Source: Saccharofermentans sp. (GTDB lineage: Bacteria; Bacillota; Clostridia; Saccharofermentanales; Saccharofermentanaceae). Taken from it: a stretch of DNA of 64,000 nucleotides. Positions 40,058-48,696 of the stretch are shown in pieces. The position numbers were made by a program, and so were the translations under genes. Every line of letters begins with the position of its first letter. The first letter of the stretch is position 1. The stretch spans positions 248,001-312,000 of the forward strand of contig JAILDX010000004.1 in assembly GCA_024688685.1 (NCBI GenBank). The letters are read 5' to 3'. A model generated the notes under the pieces. That model ran no database searches, was not told the origin of the DNA, and saw only the letters and a program-made list of their open reading frames with translations.

Positions 40058-40447
40058 TTATTCACTCCTCTCTTCTGCTTTGATGTATATTCCCTCTGTT
40101 CCAGTCGTCCAATACTTCCCAAGGATTTCATAAGTAATATGGGCATCATTTTTCCAGTACCCCTTGATAGTCATACAATCCTTGAGAAGTTTGACCATAT
40201 TGTCCGTATCAGGGGCCGATATCTTCGGAGATCTGTCAGGATGCTTATCCGAATGGAAGTACCATATGACCATAAGCATTATCGGAGCCTTCAAAGGTTC
40301 ATCCGGCTTAAACCTGTCCAGATGTGCAAGATACTTTTCTTTAGCAGCTTTGACATTAGCATCCGGGTATATAGTTCCTGTTTTCTTGTTGATCTTCTTC
40401 TCTTGAGCGGTGGCTGTCGGGATCCTTATCGGCATAAAAAACTCCAT
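40058..40447 (-). CDS. rusA: RusA-family Holliday junction resolvase
   Basis: RusA enzymes cut four-way junctions before packaging. The 129-residue protein has the conserved aspartates in SAPDTDNMVKLLKDCMTIKG and WKNDAHITYEI, plus the basic N-terminus KKINKKTGTIYPD. The start could be 40447 or the ATG at 40435, which has GGAG 6 bases ahead. Upstream lie two large hairpins (separate entries). Confidence 0.88.
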   Translation of the reverse strand: MEFFMPIRIPTATAQEKKINKKTGTIYPDANVKAAKEKYLAHLDRFKPDEPLKAPIMLMVIWYFHSDKHPDRSPKISAPDTDNMVKLLKDCMTIKGYWKNDAHITYEILGKYWTTGTEGIYIKAEERSE

Positions 40448-40478
40448 ATACTCTCTTCTCCTTTCCTGTTCGCGTTTG

Positions 40479-40553
40479 GGATATGGTATGTGACGGTGTG
40501 TAGTCGTCGTGCGTGAGCTTTACGCACGACTACACTCCCGAACACATATCCCT
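40479..40553. repeat. nested inverted repeats upstream of rusA
   Basis: An outer 8-bp pair (GGGATATG 40479-40486 with CATATCCC 40546-40553) encloses an inner 12-bp stem (40501-40515 with ACGCACGACTAC at 40523-40534; a 3-base bulge on the left). The unit lies in the gap between the replication genes and rusA and could be an RNA structure, a cruciform or an origin part. Confidence 0.6.
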
Positions 40554-40566
40554 GATGTTTCTGTTA

Positions 40567-40621
40567 CCGTGTGAAAAATAAATGTATGTATATTTATATA
40601 CATATTTTTTTCTGCACACGG
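40567..40621. repeat. AT-rich nested palindrome after the primase gene
   Basis: CCGTGTG (40567-40573) pairs with CACACGG (40615-40621) around an AT-rich stretch containing TATGTATATTTATATACATA (40585-40604), a near-perfect palindrome. Four bases separate it from the primase-helicase stop. It might end transcription or act in replication; no repeated iteron set is visible. Confidence 0.6.
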
Positions 40622-40624
40622 TTT

Positions 40625-42895
40625 TCACTGTTTTTTACGGATAAACGATAAGTCCTGTTTTCCGTCCTTACTCTTATTCTTAATGGAATAAAACTTGCCT
40701 TCTGACTCCTTCACTCGATTCCAAACAGTTCTTATTGAACAGCCAAGGTATTCAACCAGATCCTGCACGGTCACCTCGCCACCATCGTTCAAAGAACTGA
40801 CTGCTTCAAAAGCATTCTCAAACTCCTGCTGGCGTTTCTTTTTCTTTACTTCAGGATCCTTACGTTTCTCCATCGCTTTCTGCCAGGGAAGTTTAGAACC
40901 TTCGGCATCTAGATCCGCCAGAACACCTATCTCATCGATCCTGTGAACCGGATAGTCAAACCATAAGTTAACCGGAGAGAACTTGGGGAACTCGCGAAGT
41001 GTACCTTCTATACGCCATGCGGTACGTGCATCCAGCTCCTTATTCTTCTCATAGATTGCCTGCTGGATCTCGGCACGCTGAGCCCATGAACAGTTCTCCT
41101 CGATTGCCTTGCTCATCTTATGGAAAGAGAGCTTGTCATCCTCTGACAGATTGAAGCTGTCTTCCCAATCCGGTATTTTATCTGCAAGATAATTGCAGAT
41201 AATCTTGCATCCTGCTGACTCACGCTGCTGTTTGGCCAAAGCATCCGTTATTTCCAGTTCGATAAGATCGATGAGAGCATCCGGATCTCTGGCGAACACA
41301 CCGGATCCTGATGCACGGTCCATAGAACGCTTATCGCCCTGATGGCCTTTCGAGTGATGGTGACAATATATGACCGCACACCCCAGCTCTGTGCACACCT
41401 TGTCAAACTGATTGCAAAAATGTGCCATCTGGTCCGCACTGTTCTCATCACCGGTTATTACCTTGTAGATCGGGTCGATAATAACGGCTATATAGTCCTT
41501 TTTCTGAGCTCGTCTGATGAGTTTTGGAGCAAGCTTGTCCATCGGGATCGATGAACCTCTCAGATTCCAAATATCGATATTGGAAACATTCTGCGGCCGC
41601 CAACCGAGTCTCTCATATACATCGTGGAAACGATGAAGACATGATGCCCTGTCAAGCTCCAGATTCACGTATAGGATCTTGCCTTTTGCGCACTTCCAAC
41701 CAAGCCAATCACGTCCTTCGGCAATCGCGCAGCACAACTCTATCAGCGCGAATGACTTACCGGCTTTGGAAGGACCTGCAAGCAGCAGTTTGTGTCCCTT
41801 ACGGAGAACTCCATCGATAAGCGGATCCGCTAACGGCGGCATATCTATCCAGACTTCTGACAGTGATTCAGGATCAGGAAGATCATCATTGACCGCTTCG
41901 ATCCATTCCTTCCACTCATCATAGTCCTTCTTGCCGATGTTGGTATCGATGAGAAACTGTTTATGCCCGTTACGCATTATTCCAGGCATTCTGGACAGTC
42001 GTGACGGATTCCTGTTCGCCGTATCGATCTTCAGTCCGTTCTTCTTGCAGACATCATACATAAAGTCAACACGCTTCCTGTACTCGTCATATGAAGCTGC
42101 ATCGATGCGCACTATCGCATGAATGGATTTCTTACCGGAATGCACCAGACATGCCACAGGAAGCTCCAGATCACGGATAATAGTATTCTGCTGTGACAGG
42201 TCCATAGTATCTGACTCAACGAGAGCAAACCTGAACTCAGTTACATTATTATTCTTGATACCCTGTCCATCCAAAGGATTGAATCTTATCCACGCGCCAG
42301 CTTCCTGGTTATAGTCACCGACTGACTCTTCTATCGTCCGATATTTGCGGAGATCGCGGATGATATCACCTGCGGTTCTGGTATATGATCCTTTAGACGG
42401 AAGATGCTTACCATCCGCATTTTGCCAGGTATCAGTAACATATCCGACTATTTCATCCGGCTGGAAGAGTGTCTCGAGATATTTGATAAGGTCAGCAACC
42501 GGATCCCAATTCTCTGGTTCCTCGATTTCCTTGAGTTCCATCCAGTTCTTATTTATGATGGTGAGATCGTCTCCGTCATCTGTGATAATGTCGTCCCAGT
42601 CGAGCTCATGACCTTCATCGTCATCTCTCCTTCGCGGTGACCAGCCATATTCCTTTGCCATCTGAGTAATGGTGGCTCCTGAGACACCTGTTCCGCCATA
42701 AGATCCGAACGATGCCCATTTCTTTTCACACTCTCCCGGATGATAACGTCCTGCGTCCTTAGTGGACCACATATCCCACACTGAGCAGGAATAGCCTTCT
42801 GAATGGAGAGCCATACCGACACTTATCCATTCCTGATAATTACACATCGCAGGATTTATATAATCTAGTAATTCCGTCAGGTTAACCTCGCTCAT
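40625..42895 (-). CDS. phage primase-helicase with PriCT and RecA-like ATPase domains
   Basis: The 756-residue protein begins with a PriCT_2-type region (INPAMCNYQEWISVGMALHS, then WSTKDAGRYHPGECEKKWAS), passes to a primase-like middle (HAIVRIDAASYDEYRKRVDF), and has a RecA-like helicase domain with Walker A LAGPSKAGKSFALIELC near residue 375 and VIIDPIYKVITGDENSA as Walker B. The C-terminus is a helix-turn-helix (VQDLVEYLGCSIRTVWNRVK). It is the main replication protein of the phage. Near residue 98 it carries GHELDWDDIIT, shared with the DUF669 protein. Confidence 0.85.
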   Translation of the reverse strand: MSEVNLTELLDYINPAMCNYQEWISVGMALHSEGYSCSVWDMWSTKDAGRYHPGECEKKWASFGSYGGTGVSGATITQMAKEYGWSPRRRDDDEGHELDWDDIITDDGDDLTIINKNWMELKEIEEPENWDPVADLIKYLETLFQPDEIVGYVTDTWQNADGKHLPSKGSYTRTAGDIIRDLRKYRTIEESVGDYNQEAGAWIRFNPLDGQGIKNNNVTEFRFALVESDTMDLSQQNTIIRDLELPVACLVHSGKKSIHAIVRIDAASYDEYRKRVDFMYDVCKKNGLKIDTANRNPSRLSRMPGIMRNGHKQFLIDTNIGKKDYDEWKEWIEAVNDDLPDPESLSEVWIDMPPLADPLIDGVLRKGHKLLLAGPSKAGKSFALIELCCAIAEGRDWLGWKCAKGKILYVNLELDRASCLHRFHDVYERLGWRPQNVSNIDIWNLRGSSIPMDKLAPKLIRRAQKKDYIAVIIDPIYKVITGDENSADQMAHFCNQFDKVCTELGCAVIYCHHHSKGHQGDKRSMDRASGSGVFARDPDALIDLIELEITDALAKQQRESAGCKIICNYLADKIPDWEDSFNLSEDDKLSFHKMSKAIEENCSWAQRAEIQQAIYEKNKELDARTAWRIEGTLREFPKFSPVNLWFDYPVHRIDEIGVLADLDAEGSKLPWQKAMEKRKDPEVKKKKRQQEFENAFEAVSSLNDGGEVTVQDLVEYLGCSIRTVWNRVKESEGKFYSIKNKSKDGKQDLSFIRKKQ

Positions 42896-44481
42896 GCAAC
42901 ACCTCCGGGAACGTACTGAGACGGAATGATCCCATTAGGAATCCGCCAGTTGTTAGCCGATATTCGTGCGATCATATTATTGGCTGCTTCGAAACTCCAT
43001 GTACCGACATGGTTAAAATTACGTGCTTCAAGGAATCTGATCTGCTTAGGAGTAGCAAGTCCCTCGTCACGACGCTTGGCCAATCTGTTAAGCAATAATG
43101 ATGCTTTGCCTGAGTTTCCAACAGAATCAGGAAGTATCCCGAACTTTTCTAATGCTTGGAGCTGCTTGTTAGACGGCGGTGCCATCTCCGAAGGAAATGA
43201 CGGCACATAATTGATGAGATCTTCAGCCTGTATCGACATCTCATACTGCAGAGGATCCACGAGTCTCTGCTTTCTGCGTTTCATCTCTTCCAGCTGCTTG
43301 GCCAATGCCTCTTCACGTGCTGCAACAACATCCTCGGCAGCAATACTTTCAGCCTGTTCTATATCCTCCGGCATTCCGGACATTTCCAGATTCCTGGTCA
43401 TTTGTTTTGCCACTTCCTCATTTTCACAAATAAGATGTGCCGGATGGCAGAGCTCGTGGCGCTCCGTATGCCATAAGAAATCCAGCAGCAGCAGATGATC
43501 TTTACCCGGATGCAGTCTGGTACCGCGCCCGACCATCTGGCAATACAGTGATCTGATCTTTGTAGGACGAAGGACGATAATACAGTCAACCGACGGACAG
43601 TCCCAACCTTCCGTTAGCAGCATAGAATTGCAAAGCACGTTATATTCACCCCGATCGAATGCTGCAAGCTTCTCAGCTCTGTCAACAGATTCACCGTTTA
43701 CCTCAGCTGCAAGAAACCCCTTTTTGCGGAGGATCGCACAGAACTTCTGGGAAGTCTTGATAAGTGGAAGAAATACAACCGTCTTCCTGTCCGCACAATA
43801 CTCAAGCATAACATCTGCTATCTGTTCCAGATAAGGATCGAGTGCGGTACCGATATCTCCGGCAGAGAAGTCTCCCTGACTAATCTTTACGCTGCTTAAA
43901 TCAAGCTTTAGAGGTACCGTAAGTGCCTTTATCGGAGACAGAAAGCCTTCCTTGATTGCTCTTGGCAATGTGTATTCATAAGCAAGTGAATCAAAGAACT
44001 GTCCAAGGTTCTTCATATCACCACGGTCAGGAGTTGCAGTAACGCCGAGAACGTTCGCCTCGGGGAAATGTTCCATAACACGCTGGTATCCATCAGAAAG
44101 AATATGGTGAGCTTCGTCAACAATAATAGTTCCGAAGTAATCGTCCGGGAAGTTCTTCAGACGATTCTCACGCATAAGACTCTGAACGGATCCTACTACG
44201 ATCTGGTACCAGGAACCGATGCATGTTTCTTCAGCCTTCTCAACCGCCGTCATAAGACCGGTGACGGAATATATCTTATCAGAAGCCTGCTGCAGCAGTT
44301 CACCTCGGTGTGCGAGGACGAGCACTCGCTCACCCTCACGCACACGATCCTCTGCCACCTTGGCAAAAACTACAGTCTTGCCACATCCCGTTGGGAGCAC
44401 AAGAAGCGTCTTCCTATTGCCGCAGTCCCATTCAGCAGCGATATTCTCACGTGCTTCCTGCTGATAAGGTCTTAATTCCAT
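42892..44481 (-). CDS. DEAD/DEAH-box helicase, superfamily 2
   Basis: The 529-residue helicase has motif I LPTGCGKTVVFAKVA near residue 32, motif II IIVDEAHHIL, motif III GVTATP, and motif VI MVGRGTRLHPGKD. The C-terminal 120 residues are a separate region with QLQALEKFGILPDSVGNSGK that appears in similar phage helicases. It probably unwinds phage DNA in replication or recombination. It overlaps both neighbours. Confidence 0.88.
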   Translation of the reverse strand: MELRPYQQEARENIAAEWDCGNRKTLLVLPTGCGKTVVFAKVAEDRVREGERVLVLAHRGELLQQASDKIYSVTGLMTAVEKAEETCIGSWYQIVVGSVQSLMRENRLKNFPDDYFGTIIVDEAHHILSDGYQRVMEHFPEANVLGVTATPDRGDMKNLGQFFDSLAYEYTLPRAIKEGFLSPIKALTVPLKLDLSSVKISQGDFSAGDIGTALDPYLEQIADVMLEYCADRKTVVFLPLIKTSQKFCAILRKKGFLAAEVNGESVDRAEKLAAFDRGEYNVLCNSMLLTEGWDCPSVDCIIVLRPTKIRSLYCQMVGRGTRLHPGKDHLLLLDFLWHTERHELCHPAHLICENEEVAKQMTRNLEMSGMPEDIEQAESIAAEDVVAAREEALAKQLEEMKRRKQRLVDPLQYEMSIQAEDLINYVPSFPSEMAPPSNKQLQALEKFGILPDSVGNSGKASLLLNRLAKRRDEGLATPKQIRFLEARNFNHVGTWSFEAANNMIARISANNWRIPNGIIPSQYVPGGVA

Positions 44482-45002
44482 GTGCCAAATCCTCCGAATG
44501 ACCCATTGGATGACGGAGCAGAAGGTGCGGTTGAAGCAATCGTTCCTTTTGCTGGATCACAGAAGCTCTTGATCTTATTACTCTTGCGTTCCTCACCATC
44601 CTGCGTCTTCCACGACTCTATAAAGACATTACAAATACCTGTGGCGCCGGGAACCTTGTTCCATTCCATCTTAAGAGGCTCCCCATGCTTCTTAAGGCCA
44701 ATAGATACGAAGAACTGGGAAATCAAACCTTCGGTCCTTGAATGGAGATAGAGTCTGTGCTTAATAAGAACCTCGTCACCGTTCGATGGATCCCTTACGA
44801 TGATCTCGAGCTCGCATGCCTTGCACGGAGGAAGTCCTCCCTGCTTCTGAGAACCGTTATACTGCATTCTCGTATAACTCTTTACCTCAAACGGGTACTT
44901 ACCGGGCTGAAGAAGTGTGAACTCTGAACTGTCCTTGGTAATTACATCATCCCAATCCAGCTCGTGACCCTGATCGTTGTTTGTATTGTTAAAATCTGAC
45001 AT
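44472..45002 (-). CDS. DUF669 protein (phage ssDNA-binding-like)
   Basis: The 176-residue protein fits DUF669: a central beta domain (YPFEVKSYTRMQYNGSQKQG, then PPCKACELEIIV and LFSIGL-like FFVSIGLKKHGE) and a Gly/Ser-rich tail ending GGFGTWN, reminiscent of SSB tails. The ATG at 45002 is preceded by AGGA; longer frames are not needed. Residues 10-20 read GHELDWDDVIT, also found in the phage primase-helicase. A single-strand binding role is inferred from family context. Confidence 0.78.
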   Translation of the reverse strand: MSDFNNTNNDQGHELDWDDVITKDSSEFTLLQPGKYPFEVKSYTRMQYNGSQKQGGLPPCKACELEIIVRDPSNGDEVLIKHRLYLHSRTEGLISQFFVSIGLKKHGEPLKMEWNKVPGATGICNVFIESWKTQDGEERKSNKIKSFCDPAKGTIASTAPSAPSSNGSFGGFGTWN

Positions 45003-45006
45003 AGTG

Positions 45007-46035
45007 TTATCCTGCCTTTCTGTTAATAAGAATCTGTTCATATACTTTGTCGAACTGTGCTATCAGCATGCCGTCAATGAAGTTTGCCGGGTATTTGCTG
45101 ACCGGCATATCCTCAGGACATATTCCTTTGGACGCAACTGCTTTCCTTATTTCTTCCTCGGTAACTCTCTTGGTCATCATCAAAGGAAGAAGCTTCTCAG
45201 GGAAACTCGGATCAGTGATCCGGGGATCAAAACAGTCATCATCATTTCCTATTTCAAAGGGAAGATCATCCGTCTTTACATCAGCAGTATTCTTTGCTAC
45301 ACACTGCTGTCCCATCTCAAAAAGATTAGCCACCTGGGCATAATCAAAAGGCAATTCATCCGGGAGTCCGAAACGATTTTTAGCATCCCACGCAGGAGTA
45401 TGTGTTGTATACATTACCCTCTGGCCACCCTGAGCCTTCATCTTGCCGTCAACCTCGACAACACGTGTCTTGTAATTGGCAAACAGGACAATGTCTGCCC
45501 ATTCACGCACCATATTTGCTATAGAAGTCTTGGGAGAATCATTCAGCTTCAGCGTGTACCTGTCATAGCTGCCATTTTCATCAGGCTGCTCAAACTTCTT
45601 AAGGACAGCATGTGCAATAAGAAGGACATTGATCCCATTGTTTGCAATAGCAGTAAGAGCATTTAGCAGTTTTCCGAACTCCTCATAAACATATGTATAC
45701 CCCTTGCCATATCCCCAGTCTTCAATACCGTTCTTCTGGTGCTTGTCACATACATGCTGAATGCACATACGCTCTGCCCAGTCAGCAGTATCAATAACCA
45801 GAGTCTTACACAACTCCGTTGAAGAATTGGCAACTTCCATTACATAATTGGCAAGTTCCATCCAGTTCTTCGGTGCCGGTTCTACACGTCTGACATCAAG
45901 ATACTTTGTAGATTCCTCCGTATCGATAAAAAGCGGATACGGTGCTTTTGATGCAAATGTTGATTTGCCTATACCGTCAGTGCCATAAAGAACTGCCTTT
46001 ATGGCATGTGGCTTTATTCCATTAGATATGTTCAT
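45007..46035 (-). CDS. phage AAA ATPase of the AAA_24 / Sak4 type
   Basis: The 342-residue RecA-like protein has Walker A YGTDGIGKSTFASKAP near residue 20 and Walker B TLVIDTADWAERM near 80, with INVLLIAHAVLKKF following. Sak4-type proteins stimulate single-strand annealing with a partner SSB, and its neighbour DUF669 fits that role. The C-terminal 100 residues are acidic and helical. Confidence 0.85.
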   Translation of the reverse strand: MNISNGIKPHAIKAVLYGTDGIGKSTFASKAPYPLFIDTEESTKYLDVRRVEPAPKNWMELANYVMEVANSSTELCKTLVIDTADWAERMCIQHVCDKHQKNGIEDWGYGKGYTYVYEEFGKLLNALTAIANNGINVLLIAHAVLKKFEQPDENGSYDRYTLKLNDSPKTSIANMVREWADIVLFANYKTRVVEVDGKMKAQGGQRVMYTTHTPAWDAKNRFGLPDELPFDYAQVANLFEMGQQCVAKNTADVKTDDLPFEIGNDDDCFDPRITDPSFPEKLLPLMMTKRVTEEEIRKAVASKGICPEDMPVSKYPANFIDGMLIAQFDKVYEQILINRKAG

Positions 46036-46047
46036 TTGTATACCTCC

Positions 46048-47328
46048 TTACCATTTCCAGTCCTGATCTTTTGCAGGCGGAGCACAGTGCTTGACATTGA
46101 CATCTCCGGTATTGTCTCCGTAACCGTCAGTAATGATCAGGCTGCACTCGTCACCGGTTGATACTCTTGTAGCGATTGCCTGCAAGCCTTCAGCCTCGAG
46201 CCACTTACCGAACTCATTCATTGTTTCGATGTCCATCTGCTCAAGCTTGTCTATGAGAACAAATCCACACTCGGGATTTAGTTTCCTTACTATAGCCGTG
46301 GCCACGCGGAGCTGCTCTGAAGAACTCATGTCTCCCCATGTATAACCCTTATAGGTTAGCTCGCTATTCTGTACGGATAATCCCTCGAGCGGAAGATCTG
46401 CTCCATTTAAAAGATCAAGTTTTTTCTTCCTGATATCCTCAATCTTGACAGTGAGCTCGTCATATTCAGCCTGACCCCGCTTTGCAACCTCGTCTGCACG
46501 TTCTTTATCCAGATTTGCGCGGATCTTCACATTGATTTCATCAATATTACGGATATTTGCTTCCAGCTCAGCAGTGGATTCCATTTCGAGTTCTTTAGGA
46601 GACTTTTCAGCCATCTTAGCCTTCTCCTTAAGTTCCTTAAGTCGCTCCTTGTTCTGTTCAATGATCTTCTCGACTTTATCAATATCAGCGAGGATACTGT
46701 CATAATCGCGCTTCCACTGTTCGCGCTGTCCGTTTCTGGCAAGTATCTCCTGCTGCTGCTTGATGAGTTCTGACGGACTCAGGAGATCATCCGGAACATC
46801 CGGATAATATGTAAGTTCTGCTGCAAGCGCCTTTTTCTTCTCGACATCTCTTCCAAGCAAAAGACGTTCCTGGTATAACTCCTGTTCTTCCGCATCCAGC
46901 TTATTGAGTTCTTCTTCAACTCCGATGATCTGAAGAAGCGTGTGCGCCTTCTCCTTACCGGTGCTCTCCATGAACTTGGGAAGATCCAGGGCAAGTTTGC
47001 TGATAAAACTGTCAAGGAGCATCTGTCCTGACTTCTTCCCGGATGGATCCGTAATCTTCAGATCGGAGTTTTTTCCCTTTCGTTCTACGATAAGACCATT
47101 GGAAAGAACCACCTTCAACGTCGGAGGTATTACCGACTCTGCATTCTTCGGGTCTGCAGGACGATACTTGTCACCGCCCAGTGCCCATGCGATGGAATCA
47201 AGAACAGAAGTCTTTCCCTGTCCGTTCTTTCCTCCGATAACTGTGAGTCCGTCAAGTGTCGGTTCGATCTTTACAGCCTTAACTCGCTTGACATTCTCGA
47301 TTTCAAGTTTGTTGATCTTAATACTCAT
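46048..47328 (-). CDS. phage SMC/RecF-like ATPase (AAA_23)
   Basis: The 426-residue protein begins IKINKLEIENVKRVKAVKIE, has Walker A IGGKNGQGKTSVLDSIAWAL near residue 35, a long coiled coil (about 135-310), the signature TWGDMSSSEQLRVATAIVRK and a Walker B-like FVLIDKLEQMD. The usual Walker B glutamate is displaced: the aspartate is followed by Lys rather than Glu. It probably works in phage recombination or replication alongside the Sak4-like ATPase. Confidence 0.82.
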   Translation of the reverse strand: MSIKINKLEIENVKRVKAVKIEPTLDGLTVIGGKNGQGKTSVLDSIAWALGGDKYRPADPKNAESVIPPTLKVVLSNGLIVERKGKNSDLKITDPSGKKSGQMLLDSFISKLALDLPKFMESTGKEKAHTLLQIIGVEEELNKLDAEEQELYQERLLLGRDVEKKKALAAELTYYPDVPDDLLSPSELIKQQQEILARNGQREQWKRDYDSILADIDKVEKIIEQNKERLKELKEKAKMAEKSPKELEMESTAELEANIRNIDEINVKIRANLDKERADEVAKRGQAEYDELTVKIEDIRKKKLDLLNGADLPLEGLSVQNSELTYKGYTWGDMSSSEQLRVATAIVRKLNPECGFVLIDKLEQMDIETMNEFGKWLEAEGLQAIATRVSTGDECSLIITDGYGDNTGDVNVKHCAPPAKDQDWKW

Positions 47329-47600
47329 TACTCCTGTCCTTTCTCCAATTCGAGGATCCTGTTCTTCTGTTCGATATAAAGTTGTGCAAGGACTTCATGA
47401 TCAAGATTTCTGATCATATCTATTTCATGCTGATCTAAATAATCTGTAACAATCTCTTCCAGTACGAAACTCACATTCTTTCCGATTGCCTTGCAATAAG
47501 CCTTAAGTCTACTGGCAAGAGGTTCTTTAATCCTTGGTGATATCTCACCGTTTTTGCTCTCGGACTTCCTGAAGCCCGACGATTCTCTTTTCTTTGCCAT
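47328..47600 (-). CDS. phage ribbon-helix-helix-like protein
   Basis: The 90-residue basic protein has ISPRIKEPLASRLKAYCKAI then GKNVSFVLEEIVTDYLDQHE, which reads as a ribbon-helix-helix DNA-binding unit, followed by a coiled coil. It overlaps the SMC-like gene by one base. Probably an early regulator; target unknown. Confidence 0.65.
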   Translation of the reverse strand: MAKKRESSGFRKSESKNGEISPRIKEPLASRLKAYCKAIGKNVSFVLEEIVTDYLDQHEIDMIRNLDHEVLAQLYIEQKNRILELEKGQE

Positions 47601-47606
47601 ATATTG

Positions 47607-47738
47607 TCATTCCTTTCTGATTTGGCTTCCTATTACCGGGAAGCGATACGGTTCTACTCGTCTCCTGCCATCTTCGCGGCACTGGTGTTTGTGCCACTCC
47701 GTCAGAACGATATCCCTGATAAAAGCAATAAATCTCAT
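47607..47738 (-). CDS. small basic phage protein
   Basis: A 43-residue gene with GGAGGG 5 bases before an ATG that overlaps the previous stop (TGATG) encodes MRFIAFIRDIVLTEWHKHQC, then a basic REDGRRRVEPYRF tail. The strong ribosome binding site supports it. Function unknown. Confidence 0.5.
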   Translation of the reverse strand: MRFIAFIRDIVLTEWHKHQCREDGRRRVEPYRFPVIGSQIRKE

Positions 47739-47932
47739 CAGAACCCTCCGAACTTAACGTCGGATGCATCAGCTGAGATGATCTCGATTGTCTCCAGCTG
47801 CCGTGATAACTCAAGCTCGTGTTTCTGCGCATCGATGATCCGCTTCAGCCGCAGGATCCTGTTCTCATACACGATGAACCCGAAGGCCATACCGCATATA
47901 AGAAGTGCATTGAATATGATTGATACGATCAT
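47738..47932 (-). CDS. small phage membrane protein with coiled coil
   Basis: The 64-residue protein has one N-terminal membrane helix (IVSIIFNALLICGMAFGFIV) and a charged coiled coil (LKRIIDAQKHELELSRQLET). It overlaps both neighbours by a few bases. Possibly anchors a replication or exclusion function at the membrane; not shown. Confidence 0.55.
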   Translation of the reverse strand: MIVSIIFNALLICGMAFGFIVYENRILRLKRIIDAQKHELELSRQLETIEIISADASDVKFGGF

Positions 47933-48285
47933 GCTACTTTCTCCTTTCTTCCGATATCGAAATACTTTCTCTTGTTCTTGGCGGTATTCTCAATGTTCAG
48001 ATCCTTGAGAATCATCTCCTTCTCCCTGTCCGTAAAAGGGATCCTGCCACGCATCCTGGCTTCTACCGCCGCCTTGCTCTTGTTGATTACCTTTCCCAGA
48101 GCCTCATACGAGCTGTAAGCATTCCTGAGTTTCGGGTAGCATGTGTATTTCATACTGCGCATAGGCTTTCTCAACTCCTTCGTGCTGTTCAATTCAGCTT
48201 CTTCAGCCGCAGCTCTGGCATCGAGTTCCTGATTGATCAACTCACGGATGACGCTTGCTGGGATAGTGATAGTAATGTCATTCAT
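47929..48285 (-). CDS. hypothetical phage early protein
   Basis: The 118-residue protein starts MNDITITIPASVIRELINQE after a strong GGAGG, and has a basic middle (YEALGKVINKSKAAVEARMR, GRIPFTDREKEMIL) that could be a helix-turn-helix. It is the first gene after the cro-like regulator and has an operator-like palindrome (48318-48334) just upstream. Confidence 0.6.
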   Translation of the reverse strand: MNDITITIPASVIRELINQELDARAAAEEAELNSTKELRKPMRSMKYTCYPKLRNAYSSYEALGKVINKSKAAVEARMRGRIPFTDREKEMILKDLNIENTAKNKRKYFDIGRKEKVA

Positions 48286-48317
48286 CGTGCACCTCCGTAG
48301 ATTGAATACATTTACAA

Positions 48318-48334
48318 TGTCTCAAATTGCGACA
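48318..48334. promoter_or_regulatory. operator-like palindrome upstream of the early operon
   Basis: TGTCTCAAATTGCGACA differs from the 17-bp palindrome at 48565-48581 (TGTCGCAATTTGCGACA) by only a few bases. It lies between the cro-like gene and the next early gene, so the phage regulator may act at a second site. Confidence 0.55.
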
Positions 48335-48336
48335 AT

Positions 48337-48540
48337 TCACACAAAAAAAATAGACTCTACTTCAGGCATCGCAAGATGCAACACTTCTTGCATCTTTTTA
48401 ATCTCGCCTAAAGTAAAATCATTACCGTCATTCGCCAAGCGCCTGGTTAAAGTATTTCTGTCAATGCTCATTGCATCTGCTAATTCTGCCATTGTCATTT
48501 CAGCTTCAACAACTCGACCCTTCAATTTTGGAATATTCAT
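48337..48540 (-). CDS. Cro-like phage regulator
   Basis: The 67-residue protein is a small helix-turn-helix repressor: MTMAELADAMSIDRNTLTRR followed by LANDGNDFTLGEIKKMQEV. The ATG at 48540 has GGAGG 7 bases ahead; longer starts pass through the operator region. It is divergent from the CI-like repressor gene and heads the leftward early operon, the position of Cro. Confidence 0.8.
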   Translation of the reverse strand: MNIPKLKGRVVEAEMTMAELADAMSIDRNTLTRRLANDGNDFTLGEIKKMQEVLHLAMPEVESIFFV

Positions 48541-48564
48541 GATCATACCTCCTCTCTTCAGAAT

Positions 48565-48615
48565 TGTCGCAATTTGCGACATCTCAAATTTACTCCATTG
48601 TGATTTTTGTGTCAA
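48565..48615 (-). promoter_or_regulatory. leftward early promoter with operator
   Basis: Minus strand: TTGACA (48610-48615), 17 bases, TAAATT (48587-48592). The perfect 17-bp palindrome TGTCGCAATTTGCGACA (48565-48581) lies just downstream over the predicted start, where a bound repressor would block early transcription. Confidence 0.75.
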
Positions 48616-48630
48616 CACTCTTTTCGCATT

Positions 48631-48673
48631 TTGCAACATTTTTGTTGCAAAAAACGACAAATCACATTATCAT
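48631..48673 (+). promoter_or_regulatory. promoter and operator of the CI-like repressor gene
   Basis: Plus strand: TTGCAA (48645-48650), 17 bases, TATCAT (48668-48673). The perfect 8-4-8 palindrome TTGCAACATTTTTGTTGCAA (48631-48650) covers the -35 box, so repressor or Cro binding here would control lysogenic transcription. Confidence 0.65.
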
Positions 48674-48696
48674 TTGTTACATACAGGAGGTTTCTA

